From: Faecalibacterium sp. I4-3-84
Lineage (GTDB): Bacteria > Bacillota > Clostridia > Oscillospirales > Ruminococcaceae
Reading direction: 5' to 3'
Length of the DNA stretch: 64,000 nt
Assembly (NCBI RefSeq): GCF_023347255.1
Contig: NZ_CP094466.1
Span: 744,001-808,000, forward strand
The notes beneath the pieces were generated by a model that worked only from the letters and a program-made list of their open reading frames with translations, had not been told where the DNA came from and did not search any database. Below, piece by piece: positions 56,493-64,000 of this stretch (its first letter is position 1; each line of letters starts with the position of its first letter). Made by a program: the position numbers and the translations under genes.

Positions 56493-57800
56493 TCATCCGG
56501 CCTTGGCTACTTTCTTCGCGTTGGGATAGATACGCTCCATGCGGGCATCGTCAAAATGCGCATCCAGCAGCATATCGATGCTGCTTTTGGGCGCTTCACC
56601 GCTGGTGCGGGCATCGTAGCGGGCCAGCGCCAGCGCACTGGTGAGCATGTTCACCGCCATGAATACGGCCAGCACCGCAGTTACCCACGGGCGGATATGG
56701 CTGCGCACCTTTGCCATGCCCTTTTCCACCAGCGGATAGCCATAGCGCATCCACGCCACCGCTGCAATGCCCCAGAAAAAGCAGTACAGCAGGTTGATGC
56801 GCCCGCCCAGATTGAACTTGAACTTGCTGTAGTCCCAGAACACGGTGCCGAACAGCAGCTCGGTGACGGCGCTGCACACGTATTCGTACACACCGCCCAT
56901 GACGGTGCCGAAGGCGAACAGATAGCGGTCGCTCCGGTCCTTTTCCTGACGCAGCAGCACCGTTGCCAGCACCAGCGCCAGACCCCACACCACGCTGAAC
57001 GGCCCCCAGACCAGACTGGAGCGGCTCATCCAGACCCCGGCGGTCACGCGGCAGAACACCGTTTCCACCATGTCGCCCAGAAACGCGCCGATCACGAACA
57101 GCCACAGCAGGTCGGACACGCTGAGGAAGTTCTTTTCCCCCTTCCGGAGCGCAGTCTGCTCCTGCCGGGCCGCAGCCGGGTAAGCATACTGGATGCGTTT
57201 TTCAATGTAAAGCGCGATCCTGCGGCGCAGCGTGTCCGACCGCTCCCCCAGTCTCTGGTTGAGCTGCTCCAGCACCGGGTGCCGGGCCGCATACTGCTGC
57301 ACCAGCACCGCCGAACCGATCTGGTCCAGCACCGCCACCGTCAGCGAGACCCATACTGCCGGGCGCAGCAGCCAGACAGGGATCTGCGCGCACAGCCGCA
57401 GCAACACATTATTGCCCCACAGCACACTTGCCGTGCCCAGCGCACCCCACAGCAGCGAATACTGCAGGCACACATAGCCGTTCAGATTGAATTTTTTTCC
57501 GGAATAGTCCCACCACTTGCGGCGGTGCAGGCGTTCCAGCAGCTTGGCGGTGATCCATTCCATCACCGTTGCCGCCATCATACAGGCAAAGAACAGGTAG
57601 ACCGGCTCGGTGCGCAGGTCGCCGAAACTCACGGCCAGCAGCACGCCGGTAGTACCGTAGATAAAGCAGAACGGGCCTGCCGCCGCACCGCGGTTGGCAA
57701 ACCTTCCGCCCCGGATGGTCGCGACTACCGTCTCAGCCACCCAGCCCAAAAAGGAATATACTAGATAAATAACACCCAGAGTATAGAAGTTCAGCGTCAT
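56493..57800 (-). CDS. Duplicated CmpB-type (putative ABC transporter type IV) membrane protein
   Basis: 435 residues with two homologous halves of the CmpB/DUF1113 family. Half 1 has SFLGWVAETV, AGPFCFIYG and WDYSGKKFNLNG; half 2 has AFLGDMVETV, WGPFSVVWG and WDYSKFKFNLGG. Each half has several TM helices, joined by a helical, charged linker (about 175-235). The transported substrate is unknown. The ATG at 57800 has AAGGA upstream. Monocistronic, with its own promoter; no ATPase gene is adjacent. Confidence 0.85.
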   Translation of the reverse strand: MTLNFYTLGVIYLVYSFLGWVAETVVATIRGGRFANRGAAAGPFCFIYGTTGVLLAVSFGDLRTEPVYLFFACMMAATVMEWITAKLLERLHRRKWWDYSGKKFNLNGYVCLQYSLLWGALGTASVLWGNNVLLRLCAQIPVWLLRPAVWVSLTVAVLDQIGSAVLVQQYAARHPVLEQLNQRLGERSDTLRRRIALYIEKRIQYAYPAAARQEQTALRKGEKNFLSVSDLLWLFVIGAFLGDMVETVFCRVTAGVWMSRSSLVWGPFSVVWGLALVLATVLLRQEKDRSDRYLFAFGTVMGGVYEYVCSAVTELLFGTVFWDYSKFKFNLGGRINLLYCFFWGIAAVAWMRYGYPLVEKGMAKVRSHIRPWVTAVLAVFMAVNMLTSALALARYDARTSGEAPKSSIDMLLDAHFDDARMERIYPNAKKVAKAG

Positions 57801-57838
57801 AAGGTTCCTTTCGCTTCCAGTTTTTTCTTACTGCATTG

Positions 57839-57867
57839 ATTGTACCCGTTTTGGGCGCTGTGTACAA
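57839..57867 (-). promoter_or_regulatory. Promoter of the duplicated CmpB gene
   Basis: Minus-strand TTGTAC (57862-57867), 17 bp, TACAAT (57839-57844). Confidence 0.7.
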
Positions 57868-57971
57868 GAGCCGTGCAGAAATTTTGTCACTCTGCGACGC
57901 GGCAGGCTCTCCGGGCATCTCTGAAAAGACGAAGATCCAGCCTGTTGCTTTGTTTTCAGATACATCTTAGA

Positions 57972-58004
57972 AAAAGGCCCTGCCATCCCGAAGGACAGCA
58001 GGGC
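57972..58004 (-). terminator. Terminator of the alcohol dehydrogenase gene
   Basis: GCCCTGC (57977-57983) pairs with GCAGGGC (57998-58004); T5 follows on the minus strand. Confidence 0.8.
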
Positions 58005-58036
58005 TCAAAATTACAGCTTGAATTTACAGAGCGGAA

Positions 58037-59185
58037 TCACAGCTGGCTCTTATACAGCTCCACGATCTCTTCCACGCTGGTGTCGCGGGGATTGCCGGGA
58101 CGGCAGGCGTCTGCAAATGCGGACTCGGCGAGGAACTGGATATCCTCTTCCTTCAGGATGCCGTGCAGATTTGTGGGGATGCCCACGTCTGCGCTCAGCT
58201 GCTTGACGGCGGCGATGGTGGCATCAGCGGCTTCCACATCGTTCATCTCATCGATGCCCACAACGCCCATGGCCTTGCCCACGGCGCGGTAGCGCTCACC
58301 GGCGACGCTCTTGTTGTACTCCAGACCCACCGGCAGCAGGATGGCGCAGGCCACACCGTGCGGGGTGTCATACAGAGCGGACAGGCCGTGTGCCATGGAG
58401 TGGACGATGCCCAGACCCACATTGGAGAAGCCCATGCCGGCGATGTACTGGCCCAGAGCCATGCCCTCGCGGCCTTCCGGGGTGTTCTGCACTGCGCCGC
58501 GCAGGCTCTGGCTGATGAGCTTGATGGCTTCCAGATGGAACATATCGGAAATGACGCAGTGGCCCTTGGTGATGTAGCCCTCGATGGCGTGGGTCAGAGC
58601 GTCCATGCCGGTGGCAGCGGTCAGGCCCTTGGGCATGGAGGACATCATATCGGGATCGACCACGGCGATCTCGGGGATATCGTTGGTATCCACGCAGACG
58701 AACTTGCGCTTCTTCTCCACATCGGTGATGACGTAGTTGATGGTGACCTCGGCAGCAGTGCCGGCGGTGGTGGGAACAGCGATGGTGAACACAGCGTGCT
58801 TCTTGGTGGGAGCAACGCCTTCCAGAGAGCGGACATCCGCAAACTCGGGGTTATTGATGATGATGCCGATGGCCTTTGCGGTATCCATGGAGGAGCCGCC
58901 GCCGATGGTCACGATGCAGTCAGCCTCGGCAGCCTTGAAAGCGGCCACGCCGTCCTGCACGTTGGCGATGGTGGGGTTGGGCTTGATCTCACTGTAAACA
59001 GCGTAGGCAAAGTTTGCAGCATCCAGCAGGTCGGTAACCTTCTTGGTGACACCGAACTTGATCAGGTCGGGGTCGGAGCAGACGAATGCCTTCTTGTAGC
59101 CGCGAGCGGTCAGTTCGGGAACGATGTTCTCAATGGCACCGTGGCCATGGTAGGAGATGGTATTCAGAACGATGCGGTCAGCCAT
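58037..59185 (-). CDS. Iron-containing alcohol dehydrogenase, lactaldehyde reductase-like
   Basis: 382 residues of the group III (iron-dependent) dehydrogenase family. The NAD-binding GGGSSMDTAK, and the metal ligands in MDALTHAIEGY, HSMAHGL and HGVACA are all intact. Closest by recall to FucO-type lactaldehyde/propanediol oxidoreductases, though butanol dehydrogenases are similar, so the substrate is open. GGAGG precedes the ATG. Alone in its unit, with a promoter and terminator. Confidence 0.9.
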   Translation of the reverse strand: MADRIVLNTISYHGHGAIENIVPELTARGYKKAFVCSDPDLIKFGVTKKVTDLLDAANFAYAVYSEIKPNPTIANVQDGVAAFKAAEADCIVTIGGGSSMDTAKAIGIIINNPEFADVRSLEGVAPTKKHAVFTIAVPTTAGTAAEVTINYVITDVEKKRKFVCVDTNDIPEIAVVDPDMMSSMPKGLTAATGMDALTHAIEGYITKGHCVISDMFHLEAIKLISQSLRGAVQNTPEGREGMALGQYIAGMGFSNVGLGIVHSMAHGLSALYDTPHGVACAILLPVGLEYNKSVAGERYRAVGKAMGVVGIDEMNDVEAADATIAAVKQLSADVGIPTNLHGILKEEDIQFLAESAFADACRPGNPRDTSVEEIVELYKSQL

Positions 59186-59244
59186 AGTTATTTTTCCTCC
59201 AAATCTCTTTTCCGCCGCTTTCCGGGCGGAGCTCTCTGTTTTTC

Positions 59245-59273
59245 AGCATAGCACATTGTCAAAAGCTTTGCAA
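59245..59273 (-). promoter_or_regulatory. Putative promoter of the alcohol dehydrogenase gene
   Basis: Minus-strand TTGCAA (59268-59273), 17 bp, TATGCT (59245-59250). Confidence 0.5.
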
Positions 59274-59376
59274 TGTGAAATTGTTTGAATTTATTGTAAT
59301 TTTTTATCAATGTGCAGTGTTTTATGGGCACTTTTTCCGATTTCCCACAATTTTATGATGTTTTTTCTTTTTCCCC

Positions 59377-59404
59377 TTGACAAACAGAGCAAATCGTGTA
59401 TTAT
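59377..59404 (+). promoter_or_regulatory. Promoter of the GntR-ABC operon
   Basis: TTGACA (59377-59382), 16 bp, TATTAT (59399-59404). GTATCAAGTGCTTAATAC (59407-59424), just downstream, is a partial palindrome (GTAT/ATAC) that may be the regulator's operator. Confidence 0.75.
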
Positions 59405-59445
59405 TGTATCAAGTGCTTAATACAGCAAGACAAGGAGATGATACC

Positions 59446-59823
59446 ATGGGCGAACAGTTTGATGCCAGCCGCCCGATCTATGCACAGCTTGTGGAACGGC
59501 TGAAGGCCCGGATCCTGGCTGGCACCTACCCGCCGGGCGGGCATCTGGATTCGGTGCGGGATCTGGCCGCAGCCGCCGGGGTGAACCCAAACACGATGCA
59601 GCGGGCCCTTGCCCAGCTGGAGACGGAAGGGCTGGTGCGCACCGAACGCACCGCAGGCCGCTATGTTACGGAGGATACTGCATTGATCGAACAGCTTCGC
59701 GCCGACACCGCCCGGACGCTGGCGTCGGATTTTCTGGAAAAGATGCGCGGCATCGGCTACAGTCCCGCACAGGCGGCCGCGCTTTTGGAACACTGGGACG
59801 CAAAGGAGGACCGCAATGAATGA
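59446..59823 (+). CDS. GntR/YtrA-family transcriptional regulator
   Basis: 125 residues: an N-terminal winged helix (PIYAQLVERLKARILAGTYP, then LDSVRDLAAAAGVNPNTMQRA) and a short YtrA-type dimerisation tail. Such regulators repress the ABC transporter they precede. The ATG at 59446 has AAGGAG 9 nt upstream, and the longer frame begins inside the promoter. It overlaps the ATPase gene by 8 bp. Confidence 0.92.
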   Translation: MGEQFDASRPIYAQLVERLKARILAGTYPPGGHLDSVRDLAAAAGVNPNTMQRALAQLETEGLVRTERTAGRYVTEDTALIEQLRADTARTLASDFLEKMRGIGYSPAQAAALLEHWDAKEDRNE

Positions 59824-60517
59824 ACTTTTGAGCTGTGAAGCACTGACCAAGTGCTACCAGAAGGATAAGACCGCACTGGAAAATGTAGACCTGCACATCG
59901 GCTTTGGCCGCATCGTGGGTCTGCTTGGCCCCAACGGCAGCGGCAAGACCACCCTCATCAAGCTGGCGAACGGTCTGCTGCAGCCCAGTGCAGGCAGCAT
60001 CCGGATCGCCGGCATGACCCCCGGGCCGGACACCAAAGCCATCGTGTCCTATCTGCCGGACGCCGACTGGCTGCCGGACTGGATGCGTGTGGAGCAGCTG
60101 GTAGAAATGTTTCGCGAATTTTATGCCGATTTTGACCCCGCCAAGGCGAACGAAATGCTGGCCCGGCTGGAACTGGAACCGAAGGCGCGGCTCAAGACCC
60201 TCTCCAAGGGCAGCAAGGAAAAGGTGCAGCTGATCCTAGCCATGAGCCGCGCCGCAAAGCTCTACCTGCTGGATGAGCCCATTGGCGGCGTGGACCCTGC
60301 CGCCCGGGACTACATCCTGAGCACCATCCTGAACAACTACAGCCGGGATGCGACCGTCATTCTATCCACCCACCTCATCGGCGATATCGAGCCCATTCTG
60401 GACGAAGCCGTCTTTTTGAAGGATGGCCGGGTGTTCGCCCACCGCAATGCCGAAGAGCTGCGCGAGACCGAGGGCATGAGCGTGGATGCATATTTCCGGG
60501 AGGTATTCAAATGCTGA
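59816..60517 (+). CDS. ABC transporter ATP-binding protein
   Basis: 233 residues. Walker A GPNGSGKTTL is near 38-47. The signature is a variant, LSKGSKEKVQLILA, and Walker B is LYLLDEPIGGVD. The LSKG form is usual for the YtrB/BcrA-like subfamily. It is sandwiched between the GntR gene and the permease gene with overlaps on both sides. The system probably handles a membrane stress or an antimicrobial substrate; this is a family-level guess. Confidence 0.92.
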   Translation: MNELLSCEALTKCYQKDKTALENVDLHIGFGRIVGLLGPNGSGKTTLIKLANGLLQPSAGSIRIAGMTPGPDTKAIVSYLPDADWLPDWMRVEQLVEMFREFYADFDPAKANEMLARLELEPKARLKTLSKGSKEKVQLILAMSRAAKLYLLDEPIGGVDPAARDYILSTILNNYSRDATVILSTHLIGDIEPILDEAVFLKDGRVFAHRNAEELRETEGMSVDAYFREVFKC

Positions 60518-61323
60518 AACAGCTGTTAAAATATGAATTCAAGGCCACCGGCCGCACCTACGGCGGGCTGTATCTGGCCCTTGTTGCGCTGGCAGTGCTG
60601 AGCGGCTTTTCCCTGCGCAGCTCTTCCAAGGACAACTTTGCATCTCTGCTGCTGTTCGCCTACATGGTCGTAGCCGTTGCAGTGGCAGTGGTGTCCGTGA
60701 TGACCATTGTGACCCGCTTCACCCGCAATCTGCTGGGCCGCGAAGGCTACCTGATGCACACCCTGCCGGTGACGGAAAGCCAGCTCATCCTTTCCAAGCT
60801 GATCTCCAGCGTGGTTTGGATGCTTTGCAGCAGCATCGTGGGCATTTTCTCCTTTGCGGTGATGCTGCTGGCTCTGTCTCTGAACAGCGCAGCCCTGCAG
60901 CAGCTGCCGGAGCTGTGGCAGAAAGTGGTAGAGATCTTCCGAGAGATCTTCCGCATGACCGGCAGCTCCGGGTGGCTCTGGCTGGCCTTTGAAACGCTGA
61001 ACGGGCTGGTGGCACTGGTGTCCAGCATCCTGTGCATCTATGCCGCATGCATGATCGGCCACCAGTTCAAAAAGCACATGGTCCCGGCCGGTATTCTGGC
61101 ATTTTTCCTGCTGTCCTTCCTGCAGAACTGGCTGAGCTCCGGTGTCAGCAGTGCCGACATGCTGCAGGCTGTTTCCGATCCCACCCTTGGCGGCGTGGAC
61201 ATCTCCATCGCTGCGCCCAGTGCGTTCACCACCCTGTTCGGGCTGGCGGTCAGTATCGCCTTTGCCGCAGGATACTTTCTGCTGACCCGCTGGCTGATGG
61301 AGCATAAGCTGGAGCTGGAATGA
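60511..61323 (+). CDS. ABC transporter permease
   Basis: 270 residues with about six TM segments and an internal loop rich in Leu/Gln (LSLNSAALQQLPELWQKVVE). It overlaps the ATPase gene by 7 bp and has no other partner, so one permease and one ATPase form the transporter. No substrate-binding protein is nearby, which favours an exporter. A strong terminator follows. Confidence 0.85.
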   Translation: MLKQLLKYEFKATGRTYGGLYLALVALAVLSGFSLRSSSKDNFASLLLFAYMVVAVAVAVVSVMTIVTRFTRNLLGREGYLMHTLPVTESQLILSKLISSVVWMLCSSIVGIFSFAVMLLALSLNSAALQQLPELWQKVVEIFREIFRMTGSSGWLWLAFETLNGLVALVSSILCIYAACMIGHQFKKHMVPAGILAFFLLSFLQNWLSSGVSSADMLQAVSDPTLGGVDISIAAPSAFTTLFGLAVSIAFAAGYFLLTRWLMEHKLELE

Positions 61324-61417
61324 TCTTAATGTCCTCCGCTTTCGTTCTGGGCATTTTCAGCGGAACTATTTCTTAATTGCAATTTGTAAAAGGCCGAACC
61401 ATAAACTTCATCTGATA

Positions 61418-61469
61418 CAAAAAACATCTGCAAGCTGCCCCATTCCGGGCAAAGCTTGCAGATGTTTTT
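61418..61469. terminator. Bidirectional terminator after the ABC operon
   Basis: AAAACATCTGCAAGCT pairs with AGCTTGCAGATGTTTT (16 bp), also ending the converging isomerase gene. Confidence 0.85.
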
Positions 61470-61484
61470 CTTGTTATAGAGTGT

Positions 61485-62333
61485 TCAGCACTCGTCGTAC
61501 TGCTTTTTCAGGTAGTTCAGGCATTCCACCGCGTTTTCCGGGGTGGTATTCTCCAGCGTTGCAAAGATATAGGGCTTTTCCTGCTTTGCAAAGCGCAGGA
61601 TGGTGCGGTAGTCCTCCATGCCGCCCTGCCCTGCACCCGTAGCAGCCAGCTGGCCGCCCGCATCCTTGCGCAGGAAATCCTTGAAGTGGATCATGGCGAT
61701 ATCCTTACCCAGAAGCTCGATGGCCTCGGCGAACACTTCCTCGCGGCGGTCCACATTTTCCATGTTCAGCAGGTTGACGGGGTCGAACAGGATCTGCAGG
61801 TTCGGGCTGCCGATCTCGTCCAGCACGGTGCGGGCGCGTCTGGCATCGTACACGATGTGCTTGACCACCGGCTCAATGGCAATGGTCACGCCGTACTGCT
61901 CGGCGCAGCGCACCACCGGCTTGAAGTTCCGGATAAAAGTAGCAAGGGCTTCGTCGCTGCGGCACTCCGGACAGAATTTGTACTCCGCGTTGGGCGCACC
62001 GGTCTCGGTGCCCACCATGCCGCAGCCCAGCAGGCTTGCAAAGCGGATATGGGCATAGTATTTTTCCTGAATGGCGTGCAGGGCATCCGCATCCGGGTGG
62101 GCAAGGTTCAGGTAGTTGCCCAGCACGGCAATGTCGATGCCGTTTTTCTCAAACAGATGCCGCAGATACAGCGCATAGCCGGGGGTCAGGGCGCTGGGGG
62201 TGCAGGGCAGCTCCCTGAAGGATTTACTCAGAGCCACATGGGCGCAGGTAAAGCCTTTCTGGCGCACCAGCGGCAGCACCTGTTCAACGGGCAGCTTTTC
62301 CGCGTCATGCAGACGCAGGCCGAATTGGATCAT
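61485..62333 (-). CDS. Sugar phosphate isomerase/epimerase (TIM-barrel)
   Basis: 282 residues of the xylose isomerase-like TIM-barrel family (AP endonuclease 2 fold). Metal-site residues are visible in IAIEPVVKHIVYD (Glu), NLQILFDPVNLL (Asp), IAMIHFKDF (His) and the C-terminal IFATLENTTPENA (Glu). The substrate is unknown. The ATG at 62333 has GGAGGAGG 6 nt upstream; the longer frame to 62423 runs into the neighbouring terminator. Probably monocistronic. Confidence 0.85.
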   Translation of the reverse strand: MIQFGLRLHDAEKLPVEQVLPLVRQKGFTCAHVALSKSFRELPCTPSALTPGYALYLRHLFEKNGIDIAVLGNYLNLAHPDADALHAIQEKYYAHIRFASLLGCGMVGTETGAPNAEYKFCPECRSDEALATFIRNFKPVVRCAEQYGVTIAIEPVVKHIVYDARRARTVLDEIGSPNLQILFDPVNLLNMENVDRREEVFAEAIELLGKDIAMIHFKDFLRKDAGGQLAATGAGQGGMEDYRTILRFAKQEKPYIFATLENTTPENAVECLNYLKKQYDEC

Positions 62334-62421
62334 GGAAAACCTCCTCCTTTCCCGCACAACACGCGGGGTTGCATTGACCTTATTATACACGAAAGCTGCG
62401 TTCCATGGAACCGCCTGAAAC

Positions 62422-62473
62422 AAAAAAGAGCATCACTTTGCACCCTCAATGGATACAAATGATGCTCTTTTTT
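62422..62473. terminator. Terminator of the atp operon
   Basis: A6-GAGCATCA (62422-62435) pairs with TGATGCTC-T6 (62460-62473), just after the atpC stop on the minus strand. Confidence 0.85.
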
Positions 62474-62504
62474 CAGATCTGGTCCTGGCAGATGCGGCTC
62501 TTTC

Positions 62505-62911
62505 TCAGCGCCGGTACTTTGCAGCGGCCTGCAGGCGCTGCATCGCACGGTCGAGCGCGATCTTGCTCTGATAATATTCATGCATGCTCTGCTGATGCTG
62601 CAAACGCTCCTCGGCACGGATGCGGGCAGCCTCGGCACGGTTCTTGTCGATATCCTCCGGGCGCTCGGCGCTGTCCACCAGCACCATCACATAGGCAGGT
62701 GTCACCTCGGCAATGCCGTCGCCTACCAGGATGTCCCGGCTTTCACCGTTCACCTCAAAGTGCAGGATGCCCATGTGGATGGCCACCAGTACCGGGCTGT
62801 GTCCAGCCTGTATGCCGTACACGCCATCGCTGATGGGCAGCACAAGGTCTTCGCAATCGCCCTGATAGTACTCACCGCTGGACGCAGTGATGTTCAGCAT
62901 GAACTTGTTCA

Positions 62912-62912
<1 letters not shown>
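62505..62912 (-). CDS. atpC: ATP synthase epsilon subunit
   Basis: 135 residues. The N-terminal beta-sandwich (FMLNITASSGEYYQGDCEDL, then GIQAGHSPVLVAI) and a C-terminal helical hairpin are present. It is the inhibitory central-stalk subunit of F1. The ATG overlaps the atpD stop by one base (TGATG). It is last in the operon, followed by a terminator. Confidence 0.95.

Positions 62913-64000
<1,088 letters not shown>

Overview
The window is 64 kb of a bacterial chromosome. Dense coding, high GC in the core genes, Clostridia-type gene families (clade II PurL, PurO-type IMP cyclohydrolase, a FtsEX/M23/S41 cluster, DUF3783-ApbE) and SigA-like promoters (TTGACA/TATAAT with 16-17 bp spacers) point to an Oscillospiraceae/Ruminococcaceae firmicute. 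Faecalibacterium is the closest guess, by recall of protein sequences and intergenic repeats; no search was run.

Layout. 1-5.4 kb: sbcD (cut by the window start) and sbcC, a highly structured probable non-coding RNA (about 3784-3965), an unknown protein, a PC4/YdbC protein and an HD hydrolase. 5.4-16.2 kb: a REC/HD-GYP/GGDEF c-di-GMP protein, then cell division and wall genes (coiled-coil protein, ftsZ, murA, a SEDS protein, a divergent class B PBP), xpt and a patatin-like lipase. 16.3-29.83 kb: a mobile island between a repeat/terminator array and the 3' end of tRNA-Tyr. It carries a large serine recombinase, two RelB/RelE-like toxin-antitoxin pairs, an AT-rich operon of unknown function (zinc ribbon, lipoprotein, membrane protein), an XRE regulator with a sigma factor, a MobV-type oriT with its relaxase, a primase-like remnant, a frameshifted HTH protein, two unknown cargo genes and a second, 3'-truncated MobV relaxase. 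It looks like two mobilizable elements accreted together. 29.8-30.2 kb: tRNA-Tyr and tRNA-Thr, each with its own promoter and terminator.

30.4-38.4 kb: ksgA, the divisome hydrolase cluster ftsE-ftsX-M23 peptidase-small membrane protein-S41 protease, a PucR/CdaR regulator and an RsuA-type pseudouridine synthase. 38.7-51.8 kb: a minus-strand purine run transcribed purE-purF-purM-purN-purO-purH(C-terminal type)-purD-purL-purB. A leader with a 34-codon ORF and an intrinsic terminator precedes it, and REP-like repeats sit in its gaps. purC and a separate purQ/purS are not in this window. IMP is completed by two separate proteins instead of a bifunctional PurH.

51.9-64 kb: a YbaK-type deacylase; DAHP synthase with a twin-palindrome operator; DUF3783-ApbE; a CaCA cation antiporter behind a yybP-ykoY-type (Mn2+) riboswitch; a duplicated CmpB-like membrane protein; an iron-type alcohol dehydrogenase; a GntR/YtrA-ABC transporter operon; a sugar isomerase-like protein; and the end of the ATP synthase operon (atpD cut by the window end, atpC). 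All function calls come from reading motifs in the translated sequence.
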